From: JACPPO01 sp965262505 | GTDB lineage: Bacteria; Acidobacteriota; Vicinamibacteria; Vicinamibacterales; UBA2999 | Assembly: GCA_965262505.1 (NCBI GenBank) | Contig: CBDHFM010000030.1 | Location: 1,674,001 to 1,738,000, forward strand | DNA length: 64,000 nt | Direction of reading: 5' to 3' | Shown here: positions 8,807 to 16,933 of the stretch, piece by piece | How positions within the stretch are numbered: the stretch's first letter is position 1 | Layout: each line of letters opens with the position of its first letter | The notes under the pieces: generated by a model | Seen by the model: only the letters and a program-made list of their open reading frames with translations | Told to the model about the DNA's origin: nothing | Database searches by the model: none | Position numbers and translations under genes: made by a program

Positions 8807-10175
8807 GTCGCTTCAGCGCCTCGAGAATCGCGGCCCCTGCCGCCGCCGGTTCGTATGTGTGCTGCGTTTGCGCAGCCAGATTTTTCACCGTCACCGTTCC
8901 CGCCTTTATCTCATCCTGGCCAAGCAGCGCCACGAAGGGGATGCCCCGCGCGTCAGCGTACTTGATTTGCTTCCCCAGCTTGTCCGCATCTGGATACACG
9001 AGCACCCGTAGACCGTGCGCCCGCAACTGGTCGGCGACACGCATGGTGTGCGCCGCGGCGGGCGCGTCGAACATCGCTACCATCACATCGGCGGGCGACA
9101 TCGCGAGCGACGGGGGAAACATGCCCCGCTCGGTCATCACGACCAGGATGCGCTCGAGGCCGAGTGAAAACCCGCAGGCGGGAATGTCCTGTCCGGAGAA
9201 CATGCCGATGAGGTTGTCGTACCGCCCGCCGCCGCCAAGACTTCCGGCCAGGTCGGCAACGGCGACCTCCATGATTGCGCCTGTGTAGTACGACAGACCT
9301 CGCGCCAAAAACGAGTCATAGCACATCCGAGGCTCCGCCGAAGTGCCTTGCGTGAGCTCCACAATCGCCCTTACGTTCTCCAGCGCCGACACATTGGCTG
9401 CATCGGCCATCGTCCCGGAGCCATGAAAACGGTCGACGGCATCCAGCACGGCGAGACTAGCCCCCGTGCCCGCCGCGTTCGGTTGTGCGCTCACGAGACC
9501 GTGGAACGCGAGGAACCTCTCACGGGATTCCGCGCTTATATCCCGTTGGTCCAACTCGACTGCCACGCCGTCCGGTCCCACCTTGTCGAGCTTGTCTATC
9601 GCGACCAACGCGGTCTCGTGCAGCTCGTCTGCTATGCCGAACGCCCTGAGTAACGACGTCAGTCGTTGTCGGTGGTTTATTCGTATCCGAAACTCCTCGA
9701 ACCCGAGCTCCACGAGTGCATCGCTCACCGCGGCGCACAGCTCGGCTTCGACGACGGGCGAGGACGAACCGAGCGAGTCGACGTCGCACTGGTAGAACTC
9801 GCGGAAGCGGCCGCGCGCGGGGCGGTCCGCGCGCCAGACCGGCTGGATCTGATAGCGCTTGAACAAACGTGGCACTTTCGCCTGGTGCTGTGCCATCACC
9901 CGCGCGAGCGGTACCGTCAAGTCGTACCGGAGGGCCAGATCCGCCTCTCCGGTCTTCTCGTGCTCGCCTCGCTTGAGGATCTTGAAAATGAGCTTGCTGC
10001 CCTCGTCGCCGTACTTTCCGAGCAGCGTCTCGAGATTCTCGACGGCCGGCGTCTCCAGCGGCTCGAACCCGTACCGCTCGTAGACACGTTTGATGATGCC
10101 GATGACGTACTCGCGCCGCCGCACGTCCTCCGGCAGGAAGTCGCGCATGCCGCGCGCGGGCTCTGTCCGAGGCAT
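8799..10175 (-). CDS. hisS: Histidyl-tRNA synthetase
   Basis: The 458-aa class II synthetase starts PRTEPARGMRDFLPED and contains motif 2 (YQIQPVWRADRPARGRFREF), the HisA signature GLSYYTGAIMEV (histidine binding) and GGGGRYDNLIGMF, with motif 3 GFSLGLERIL and a C-terminal anticodon-binding domain. It precedes aspS as in many bacteria. The start is the first ATG, 7 nt from the carbonic anhydrase stop. Confidence 0.96.
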   Translation of the reverse strand: MPRTEPARGMRDFLPEDVRRREYVIGIIKRVYERYGFEPLETPAVENLETLLGKYGDEGSKLIFKILKRGEHEKTGEADLALRYDLTVPLARVMAQHQAKVPRLFKRYQIQPVWRADRPARGRFREFYQCDVDSLGSSSPVVEAELCAAVSDALVELGFEEFRIRINHRQRLTSLLRAFGIADELHETALVAIDKLDKVGPDGVAVELDQRDISAESRERFLAFHGLVSAQPNAAGTGASLAVLDAVDRFHGSGTMADAANVSALENVRAIVELTQGTSAEPRMCYDSFLARGLSYYTGAIMEVAVADLAGSLGGGGRYDNLIGMFSGQDIPACGFSLGLERILVVMTERGMFPPSLAMSPADVMVAMFDAPAAAHTMRVADQLRAHGLRVLVYPDADKLGKQIKYADARGIPFVALLGQDEIKAGTVTVKNLAAQTQHTYEPAAAGAAILEALKRRG

Positions 10176-10663
10176 GTTGCCGCTATGCAGGGGTGTGCTC
10201 GGTCTGGAAGTCGAGGCGATACCGTACGTAATTATCCGCGTACCACTTGATGGAGGCGTCTTCCTCGCGCGTCAACTGGCGCCGGACCTTCCCGGGCAGC
10301 CCCATGACCATCGATCCAGGCGGGACGACACATCCCTCAGTGACAAGCGCGCCGGCGGCGACGATCGACCCGGTGCCGATCCGGCACCCATTCAACAGCA
10401 TCGCACCCATCCCGATGAGGCATCGGTCCTCGATGGTGCACCCGTGGACCACCGCACTATGCCCCACCGTCACATCGTCACCGATCACCGTCGGGTTCGT
10501 GTCGCACATCACGTGCACGAGCGTCAGGTCCTGAATATTGGTCCGGGCGCCGATGCGCACGTAATTGACGTCGCCGCGAACGACAACGTTCATCCACACA
10601 CTGCTCTCAGGTCCAAGCTGCACGTCACCGATCACCTGGGCGCTGGCGTCCACGAACGCCTAA

Positions 10664-11966
10664 GAGCCTGTAAGGAAATAACTGCTTGCACTGTTGATCG
10701 GCGAGTAGTACGCTGCGCCCGTGGAGGTGGCCACCCTGCGGGCAAAGCATGCAGCGCTGGCGCCCGTGCTCACGGAGCGATCGCGCCGGGTGTGGGCGGC
10801 GACTGAGGCCGAGGCGATCGGTTATGGCGGCACGGCGCTGGTCGCCCGAGCCACGGGTATCGCGACATCGACCATCCAGCGCGGTTTGCGTGAATTGACG
10901 GCGGACGAGCCGCTCGCGGGCGGCCGGACGCGAAGGGCGGGCGGCGGCCGCAAGCGCGCGATCGATCTCGACGCGACGCTGCTGCGCGATTTGGATGCGT
11001 TGGTTGAGCCGACCGCCCCCGGCGATCCCGACTCGCCGCTGCGGTGGACGTGCCAGAGCGCACGGACGTTGGCGGTGGCGCTCGACGGTCTGGGCCACCG
11101 CGTCAGCCACACGGTGGTCGCCGAGTTGTTGCACGGACTGGGCTACAGCCTGCAGGGCAACGCCAAGACTCGTGAGGGCCGCCAGCATGTCGATCGGGAC
11201 GCGCAGTTTCGGTACATCGCCCGGCGCGTGCGACGCGCGCAACGGCAACAGCAGCCGACGATTTCGGTGGACACCAAGAAGAAGGAGCTGGTCGGCGCGT
11301 TCAAGAACGCGGGCCGCACCTGGCGCCCGGCGAAGACGCCGCAGCGGGTACAGGTCCACGACTTCGTGATCCCGGCCACCGCCACCACGGGCGGGAAGGC
11401 CATTCCGTATGGCATCTACGATCTGCATCGCAACGAAGGCTGGGTGCGTGTCGGGATCGATCACGACACCGCGAGCTTCGCGGTACGGTCGATCCAGCGT
11501 TGGTGGCAGCACATGGGTCGCCCGGCGTATCGACAAGCCCAGTCGCTGTTGATCACGGCGGATGCAGGCGGGAGCAACGGGGCGCGCCTCCGGTTGTGGA
11601 AGTGGGAACTGCCGCGTCTGGCCAATCGGACGGGCTTGGTGATCACGGTCTGTCACTTTCCGCCGGGTACGAGCAAGTGGAACAAGATCGAGCATCGGGT
11701 GTTCTCGCACATCGCGATGAATTGGCGCGGCACCCCACTCGTCGACTTGGCCACGATCGTGAGCCTCATTGGCTCGACGCACAGTCGGTCCGGACTCCGC
11801 GTTCGGTCGGAACTCGACCGCGGCCAATACCCGGGTGGCCTCACCGTCACCGATGCGCAGCTGGCGACGGTACGCCTCGAGCGGCATCGCTTTCACGGCG
11901 ACTGGAACTACACGATCCATCCCGCTGCTCCGAGAACACAAAAGTCAGTAATTGTCTGACAAGCCC
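10664..11966 (+). mobile_element. ISAzo13-family insertion sequence, copy 1
   Basis: A 1303-bp element. Inverted ends: left GAGCCTGTAAGGAAATAACT, right (inward) GGGCTTGTCAGACAATTACT. TAA lies directly outside both ends (10661-10663 and 11967-11969), either a 3-bp target duplication or an extension of the repeats. It carries a single transposase gene. A second copy of identical length is at 55570-56872 in the opposite orientation; the two coding regions differ at only two visible bases, so transposition was recent. Confidence 0.9.
10721..11959 (+). CDS. ISAzo13-family transposase (copy 1)
   Basis: The 412-aa transposase has an N-terminal helix-turn-helix region (ALVARATGIATSTIQRGLREL) and the DDE domain typical of the ISAzo13 group: TISVDTKKKELVGAFKNAG, LLITADAGGSNGARLRLWK, VCHFPPGTSKWNKIEHRVFS. 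Full-length and apparently intact. It differs from copy 2 at two amino acids (E versus Q near residue 30, Q versus P near residue 369). Confidence 0.93.
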   Translation: MEVATLRAKHAALAPVLTERSRRVWAATEAEAIGYGGTALVARATGIATSTIQRGLRELTADEPLAGGRTRRAGGGRKRAIDLDATLLRDLDALVEPTAPGDPDSPLRWTCQSARTLAVALDGLGHRVSHTVVAELLHGLGYSLQGNAKTREGRQHVDRDAQFRYIARRVRRAQRQQQPTISVDTKKKELVGAFKNAGRTWRPAKTPQRVQVHDFVIPATATTGGKAIPYGIYDLHRNEGWVRVGIDHDTASFAVRSIQRWWQHMGRPAYRQAQSLLITADAGGSNGARLRLWKWELPRLANRTGLVITVCHFPPGTSKWNKIEHRVFSHIAMNWRGTPLVDLATIVSLIGSTHSRSGLRVRSELDRGQYPGGLTVTDAQLATVRLERHRFHGDWNYTIHPAAPRTQKSVIV

Positions 11967-12029
11967 TAAGCTTCGACCGTCGGGTACACAGCGCGGTACG
12001 GACGAAGCATCCTCTCGATTATAGAGGCG

Positions 12030-12167
12030 GTTTCATCACCTCGTCGCGGGTGGCCGCGGACGGGGCCGCCCCGTTCGCGCCGCAGGCGCCAACCCCGTGA
12101 GGGTGGCTTGGGCGCCGAGCACGAATGGGGCTGTCCGCGGTCAGGACCCGCCTGGAGGTGATGAAAC
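12030..12167. repeat. Palindromic intergenic repeat, copy A
   Basis: A 138-bp imperfect palindrome between the carbonic anhydrase start and dcd. The terminal arms are GTTTCATCACCTC and GAGGTGATGAAAC (perfect inverted repeat). Inner arms (CCGCGGAC ... GTCCGCGG, CCCCGTTCGCGCC ... GGCGCCGAGCACGAATGGGG) continue the palindrome nearly to the centre. Two further copies occur at 13033-13167 and 23543-23681. No ORF. Non-autonomous mobile element (MITE) or REP/BIME-like repeat are the likeliest readings. Confidence 0.85.
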
Positions 12168-12207
12168 TGATTCTGGAAGAGGATCACCGCCTCCCGATCC
12201 GCGATCC

Positions 12208-12765
12208 CTACAGTTTCGGCAACGTCAGTCCCCGCTGGCCCTGGTACTTGCCCTTCTTGTCGGCGTAGGACACCTCGCACGTTTCGTCGCTCTGGAAGAA
12301 GAGGACCTGGGCAATGCCTTCGTTGGAGTAGACCTTGGCCGGCAGCGGCGTCGTGTTCGAGATTTCCAACGTGACGAACCCTTCCCACTCCGGCTCGAAC
12401 GGCGTCACGTTCACGATCAGGCCGCAGCGCGCGTAGGTCGACTTCCCGACGCACACCGTCAGCACGTCGCGTGGGATGCGGAAGTACTCAATGGTCTTCG
12501 CCAGGGCGAACGAGTTCGGCGGGATGATACAGACGTCTGCCCGGACATCCACGAACGAGCGAGCGTCGAAGTGCTTTGGATCCACGACGGTGCTGTTGAT
12601 ATTCGTGAACACCTTGAACTCGTCGGCGACGCGGATGTCATAGCCGTAGGACGAGAGGCCAAACGAGATCACGCCGGCGCGCACCTGCCGGTCTTCGAAC
12701 GGCTCGATCATGCGGTGCTCGAGCGCCATCTTCTTGATCCAGGTATCCGCTTTAATCGAAGGCAT
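12208..12765 (-). CDS. dcd: dCTP deaminase
   Basis: The 185-aa trimeric dUTPase-fold enzyme deaminates dCTP to dUTP. Visible family motifs: GLSSYGYDIRV, FDARSF, CIIPPNSFALAKTIEY, GKSTYARCGLIVNVTPFEP (with the catalytic EPEWEGFVTLEISN Glu region) and a C-terminal KYQGQRGLTLPKL. Length matches the family. Some family members are bifunctional dCTP deaminase/dUTPases; this cannot be decided here. Confidence 0.95.
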   Translation of the reverse strand: MPSIKADTWIKKMALEHRMIEPFEDRQVRAGVISFGLSSYGYDIRVADEFKVFTNINSTVVDPKHFDARSFVDVRADVCIIPPNSFALAKTIEYFRIPRDVLTVCVGKSTYARCGLIVNVTPFEPEWEGFVTLEISNTTPLPAKVYSNEGIAQVLFFQSDETCEVSYADKKGKYQGQRGLTLPKL

Positions 12766-12797
12766 GATGTGAAGGTCCTGGGCTTCGGGTCCGGCTC

Positions 12798-12995
12798 CTA
12801 CCGTCTACCCAGAAACATGAACAGCAGGGTCAGCAGAATACTCGCAATAATCGACGTCGTGAGTGGAAAGTAGAACGAGACGCTGCCGCGCCTGATCGTC
12901 ATGTCCCCGGGCAACCGACCGATCGGCAGTCCCATGTTGATCAGCAGGCCGGCCGCCACGAGCACGAGACCAAGCACGATGAGGGTGCGACCCAT
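12798..12995 (-). CDS. DUF2905 small membrane protein
   Basis: The 65-aa protein has two hydrophobic segments (residues 4-22 and 42-62) around the conserved LPGDMTIRRGSVSFYFPL segment that defines DUF2905. Found widely in bacteria near housekeeping genes; function unknown. Starts 176 nt downstream of the ndk stop, with palindromic repeat copy B in between. Confidence 0.9.
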   Translation of the reverse strand: MGRTLIVLGLVLVAAGLLINMGLPIGRLPGDMTIRRGSVSFYFPLTTSIIASILLTLLFMFLGRR

Positions 12996-13032
12996 ACCTG
13001 CCTAGAGCCTCACTCCCAGAGCCCTGGAACCG

Positions 13033-13167
13033 GTTTCATGACCTCGTCGCGGGTGGCCGCGGACGTGGCCGCCCCATTCGCGCCGCAGGCGCCACCCCCG
13101 TGAGGACGCCTTTGGCGCCGAGCACGAATGGGGCTGAGCGCGGTCAGGACCCTGGAGGTCATGAAAC
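13033..13167. repeat. Palindromic intergenic repeat, copy B
   Basis: A 135-bp copy in the same orientation as copy A. Terminal arms GTTTCATGACCTC / GAGGTCATGAAAC: the base that is C..G in copy A is G..C here. The repeat ends 4 nt from the ndk stop codon, so it could act as a 3' stem-loop for ndk mRNA. Confidence 0.85.
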
Positions 13168-13171
13168 GGCC

Positions 13172-13585
13172 TCAGAGCATCTCCAGGCCCCGGAAGAAGT
13201 AGCCGAGCTCGAAGGCAGCCGTCTCCGGGGCGTCTGAGCCATGCGTAGCATTGCGCTCGATCGAGCTGCCGAACTCCTTACGAAGCGTGCCGGCCTCGGC
13301 TTTCCCGGGATCGGTGGCGCCCATCAGGGCGCGCCACTTCCTGATCGCATCCGGGGCCTCCAGGCCAAACAGGATGCAGGGGCCCGACGACATGAAATCG
13401 GTGAGTCCGCCGAAAAATGGCCGCTCGCGGTGCACGGCGTAGAACCCTTCTGCTTCCTTCTTCGTGAGATGGTGCAACCGCATGGCGCGCACGGTGAACC
13501 CGGCCTCCTCGATACGCGCCAGAATCCTGCCGGCGAGCCGACGCTCGACGGCGTCGGGTTTGATGATTGCGAACGTTCGTTCCAT
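13172..13585 (-). CDS. ndk: Nucleoside diphosphate kinase
   Basis: The 137-aa protein starts at MERTFAIIKPDAVER; the in-frame ATG 10 codons upstream gives an atypical extension. Contains the active-site region with the phosphorylated histidine (RNATHGSD) and the ATP-binding REFGSSI-like KEFGSSIERN. It exchanges gamma-phosphates among nucleoside triphosphates. Lies downstream of sucCD in the same direction, 43 nt apart. Confidence 0.96.
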   Translation of the reverse strand: MERTFAIIKPDAVERRLAGRILARIEEAGFTVRAMRLHHLTKKEAEGFYAVHRERPFFGGLTDFMSSGPCILFGLEAPDAIRKWRALMGATDPGKAEAGTLRKEFGSSIERNATHGSDAPETAAFELGYFFRGLEML

Positions 13586-13628
13586 AGAATCCACCGGTCT
13601 GGCCGCACGCGGCACCGGCCCCTACTTC

Positions 13629-14504
13629 CTACGACTTCCCCACGACCTCGCGCATCTTGGCGCCCATGTCCGCCGGGCTGGTCACGACGTGCACCCCAGC
13701 ACTCACGAGCGCCGCCATCTTCTCGGCGGCCGTCCCCTTGCCACCCGCAATGATCGCACCGGCATGGCCCATCCGGCGTCCCGGTGGCGCGGTCTGGCCG
13801 GCAATGAAGCCGACCACCGGCTTCTTGAACTCGCGCGTGACGAAATCGGCCGCGTCTTCCTCGGCGGTACCGCCGATCTCGCCGATCATGACGACCGCGT
13901 CCGTTTCGCCGTCGGCACCGAACAGTCGCAACGCGTCGATAAAGCTGGTACCGATCAGCGGATCGCCGCCAATGCCGATGCAGGTGGTCTGCCCCATCCC
14001 CTGCCGCGTCAGCTGGTGGATCGCCTCGTAGGTGAGCGTCCCGCTCTTGGAGACGATCCCGATCCGGCCTTCCGTGCAGATGTGACCCGGAATGATGCCT
14101 GCCTTGGCTTTGCCGGCGGAGATGACGCCAGGGCAATTGGGGCCCACGAGACGTGTGGACTTGCCCTTCATGAACGTCAGCGCCCGCAGCATGTCAACAG
14201 TCGGAATGCCTTCGGTGATGCAGACGGCGAGCGGGATACCCGCATCGGTGGCTTCCATGATCGCGTCCGCGGCAAACGGCGGCGGCACGAAGATGACCGT
14301 GGCATTCGCGCCGGTGTCCCGGATCGCATCGTGCACACTATTGAAGATCGGCCACGCTTCGTGCTTCGTGCCACCCTTGCCTGGTGTGACGCCACCCACC
14401 ACGGCGGTGCCATACGCCGCGGCCTGCTTGGCGTGAAACGTGCCCTCACGTCCGGTGAGTCCCTGAACGATTAACCTGGTGTTCCTGTCGAGTAAGACGG
14501 CCAT
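13629..14504 (-). CDS. sucD: Succinate-CoA ligase (ADP/GDP-forming) subunit alpha
   Basis: The 291-aa subunit starts MAVLLDRNTRLIVQGLTG (chosen over an upstream ATG at 14540 lying inside sucC). CoA-binding Rossmann domain with GREGTFHAKQ, LVGPNCPGV, and the phosphohistidine loop GHAGAIIAGGKG near residue 245. TCA-cycle substrate-level phosphorylation with SucC, whose stop is 7 nt upstream. Confidence 0.96.
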   Translation of the reverse strand: MAVLLDRNTRLIVQGLTGREGTFHAKQAAAYGTAVVGGVTPGKGGTKHEAWPIFNSVHDAIRDTGANATVIFVPPPFAADAIMEATDAGIPLAVCITEGIPTVDMLRALTFMKGKSTRLVGPNCPGVISAGKAKAGIIPGHICTEGRIGIVSKSGTLTYEAIHQLTRQGMGQTTCIGIGGDPLIGTSFIDALRLFGADGETDAVVMIGEIGGTAEEDAADFVTREFKKPVVGFIAGQTAPPGRRMGHAGAIIAGGKGTAAEKMAALVSAGVHVVTSPADMGAKMREVVGKS

Positions 14505-14511
14505 CCTCGAC

Positions 14512-15678
14512 CTACGCCTTTTTCGCGAGGGCCACGACATTGTCGGCGGCTTCGCCCATCGAATCGGCTGTTGTGAAATTCAACCCGCTTTCCTTCAGCA
14601 GTCGCTTACCCTCTTCGACGTTGGTGCCCTCCATCCGAATCACGATCGGCACGGGAACACCGAGTTCCTTCACCGCCGCGATCACACCTTCTGCCAGTAC
14701 GTCACACCGCAGGATGCCGCCGAAGATGTTGATGAGCACGGCGCGGACATTCTTGTCGGACGTCAGGATCTTGAACGCGTTCCGGATCTGCTCCGCATCG
14801 GCACCGCCCCCGACGTCGAGAAAGTTGGCCGGTTCGCCTCCCGCCAGCTTGATGATGTCCATCGTCGCCATCGCGAGGCCGGCACCATTGACCATGCACC
14901 CGATGTTGCCATCCAGTCGAATGTAGTTGAGTGAAAACTTCGACGCCTCGACCTCGAGAGGATCTTCCTCGGAGAGGTCACGCAGGTCCGCCAGGTCCTG
15001 GTGACGGTACAGCGCGTTGTCGTCGAAGGTGACCTTGGCGTCGAGCGCCAGCACATCGCCGCCCTTCGTGAGGATCAACGGATTGATCTCAATCATCGAG
15101 GCGTCCGTCTCGGTGAACGCCTCGTAGAGAGCACCGAGCACCTTGACGAACTTCTGGACCGGCCCGGCCTCGAGCCCCATGCCGAACGCCAGCTTGCGGG
15201 CCTGGAACGGCACAATACCGGTCCCCGGGTCGATGGACTCCCTGAGGATCTTTTCCGGCTCCGAGGCGGCGACCTCCTCGATGTCCATGCCGCCGGCGGC
15301 ACTCGCGATGACCACCGGACAGGCGGTCGCGCGATCGATGACGATGCTGAGATACAGTTCGCGCTCGATCTGCAGCCCTTCCTCGATGAGGACGCGGCCC
15401 ACCTTCCGGCCTCCGGGGCCGGTTTGATGCGTGACCAGCGTCATCCCGATTATCTGCTTCGCGATCTGCTCGGCCTCGTCCGGCGACTTGGCCAGCTTGA
15501 CGCCGCCGCCCTTGCCACGACCGCCCGCATGAATCTGGGCCTTCACGACAGCAATGCTGCCGCCCAGGCGTCGGGCAATCTCGCCCACCTCGGCGGCCGA
15601 AAACGCGACTTCCCCGCGCGGCACGGGTACGCCGAACCGGGCGAGGACTGATTTGGCCTGATATTCGTGGATTTTCAC
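14512..15678 (-). CDS. sucC: Succinate-CoA ligase (ADP-forming) subunit beta
   Basis: The 388-aa subunit starts with GTG at VKIHEYQAKSVLARFG; the longer ORF upstream runs into mdh. ATP-grasp domain with AQIHAGGRGKGGGVKLAKS, EINPLILTK, NGAGLAMATMDIIKL, FLDVGGGA and NIFGGILRCD. Forms alpha2/beta2 or alpha/beta ligase with SucD. Part of an mdh-sucC-sucD TCA operon. Confidence 0.96.
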   Translation of the reverse strand: MKIHEYQAKSVLARFGVPVPRGEVAFSAAEVGEIARRLGGSIAVVKAQIHAGGRGKGGGVKLAKSPDEAEQIAKQIIGMTLVTHQTGPGGRKVGRVLIEEGLQIERELYLSIVIDRATACPVVIASAAGGMDIEEVAASEPEKILRESIDPGTGIVPFQARKLAFGMGLEAGPVQKFVKVLGALYEAFTETDASMIEINPLILTKGGDVLALDAKVTFDDNALYRHQDLADLRDLSEEDPLEVEASKFSLNYIRLDGNIGCMVNGAGLAMATMDIIKLAGGEPANFLDVGGGADAEQIRNAFKILTSDKNVRAVLINIFGGILRCDVLAEGVIAAVKELGVPVPIVIRMEGTNVEEGKRLLKESGLNFTTADSMGEAADNVVALAKKA

Positions 15679-15704
15679 GGAATAAAAGTTCGAAAGTGTA
15701 TCGC

Positions 15705-16631
15705 CTAAACACCGACCACGTCGACCAGTTCCTTGACCGCCGCCGCTGACTTCTTCAGCGCGGCATCCTCGTCCGGCGTCAACTTGATCTGAATAATCTG
15801 CTCCATGCCACGCGCGCCAAGCTTCACGGGCACGCCGACGAACAGGTCCTGGACGCCGTACTCCCCCTGCAGGAACACGGAGCACGGCAGGATCTTCTTC
15901 TTATCTTTGAGGATAGCCTCGACCATCTCCGCGACCGCCGCACCAGGTGCATACCAGGCGCTCGTCCCGACCAGCTTCGTGATTTCCGCCCCTCCGTTGG
16001 CGGTGCGCGCCGCAATCGCGTCGATCCGCTCCTTCGACAGCAGCTCGGTAATCGGCACGCCCGCCACCGTCGAGTATCGAGGCAGCGGCACCATCGTGTC
16101 GCCATGCCCCCCGAGAACGAATGCGTGCACGTTCTCAACCGAGACGTTCAGCTCCATCGCAATGAACGTGCTCATCCGCGCCGAGTCGAGCACACCGGCC
16201 ATTCCGACGAGGCGCTCTCGTGGAAATTTGGTCAACCGATAGAGCGCCTGCGCCATGGCGTCGAGCGGATTGGCGACCGGGATCACGATGCTATCCGGGC
16301 AGTGCTGAACGATGAGTGGCGCGATACTCTTCATGATCGCGAAATTGTCTTTCACGAGGTCGTCCCGGCTCATGCCGGGCTTCCGCGGCTTCCCGGACGT
16401 GATGACCACGATATCGGAGCCGGCGGCGGCGCCCCAGTCGTTACCGCCGATAACGCGGGAATCGGACCCGAGGATCGGACAGGTTTCGTACATATCGAGC
16501 GCGACACCCGCCGCCTTCTGGTCCGCGATGTCGATGACGACGACGTCAGCCAGTTCTTTCTCTGCGATGGCCCGCGCCACCGTCGCACCGACGTTGCCGG
16601 CGCCACCTACCACTGTGACTTTGCGTTTCAT
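15705..16631 (-). CDS. mdh: Malate dehydrogenase (LDH-like)
   Basis: The 308-aa NAD-dependent enzyme has the Rossmann loop VVGGAGNVGAT, substrate-binding GKPRKPGMSRDDL (Arg), PVANPLDAM (malate rather than lactate specificity signature), and the catalytic HGDTMVPL histidine. First gene of the TCA operon; its promoter must lie in the 302-nt region shared with divergent serA. Confidence 0.95.
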   Translation of the reverse strand: MKRKVTVVGGAGNVGATVARAIAEKELADVVVIDIADQKAAGVALDMYETCPILGSDSRVIGGNDWGAAAGSDIVVITSGKPRKPGMSRDDLVKDNFAIMKSIAPLIVQHCPDSIVIPVANPLDAMAQALYRLTKFPRERLVGMAGVLDSARMSTFIAMELNVSVENVHAFVLGGHGDTMVPLPRYSTVAGVPITELLSKERIDAIAARTANGGAEITKLVGTSAWYAPGAAVAEMVEAILKDKKKILPCSVFLQGEYGVQDLFVGVPVKLGARGMEQIIQIKLTPDEDAALKKSAAAVKELVDVVGV

Positions 16632-16933
16632 GAACTATTCCTCAGCTCGCCGGACCTTCAGGCCCGCCTTGGTTTTCAGGTCCGCCTTAGGGCGATGTCC
16701 CACACACGAATTCCCGATTACGCACAGTTTCTGTTGAAAACTCTGTGGAAAACCACCGGCCACAGCCGCGAATCCGGTACGAATCCGAATATTTTAGCGG
16801 TTTGCACCATCATGGTGCGACTGCGCCACGCGCAGGACTCAGACGCGGACGACAAACGCCGATTATACTTGAGGAAGTCGTACGCCGATGTCGGCACGAC
16901 ATTCAACCGTTGTCCTCACATTCCGGAACGCCA
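16632..16933. other. Divergent intergenic region between mdh and serA
   Basis: 302 nt without a convincing gene. It must hold the mdh promoter (minus) and the serA promoter (plus). A possible serA -10 box TATACT is at 16864-16869, 64 nt before the TTG start; no clear -35 is visible. An in-frame ATG at 16745 could extend serA upstream but the translated extension has no family similarity that I can see. Confidence 0.5.

Larger units (their letters stand above)
10183..12010 (-). pseudogene. Gamma-carbonic anhydrase-like hexapeptide-repeat protein, split by ISAzo13
   Basis: The main part (10183-10660) encodes a left-handed beta-helix protein with hexapeptide repeats and the gamma-class metal-site pattern: SSVWMNVVVRGDVNYVRIG, NIQDLTLVHV and VGHSAVVHGC. 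Its natural 5' end lies on the other side of an ISAzo13 element: the minus strand at 12010-11970 reads MLRPYRAVYPTVEA, and the distal part resumes with AFVDASAQVIGDV. Together they give a normal-length family member. A GTG just inside the distal part could start a shortened protein without ~15 N-terminal residues, so residual function is possible but unlikely. Confidence 0.85.

Noticed and set aside
10625..11941. 438-codon minus-strand ORF across ISAzo13 copy 1
   Set aside because: Mirror of the transposase gene; Arg/His-rich shadow composition with no family pattern.
16745..16933. N-terminal extension of serA from ATG 16745
   Set aside because: The 63 extra residues have no resemblance to SerA, whose conserved N-terminus begins at the TTG at 16934.
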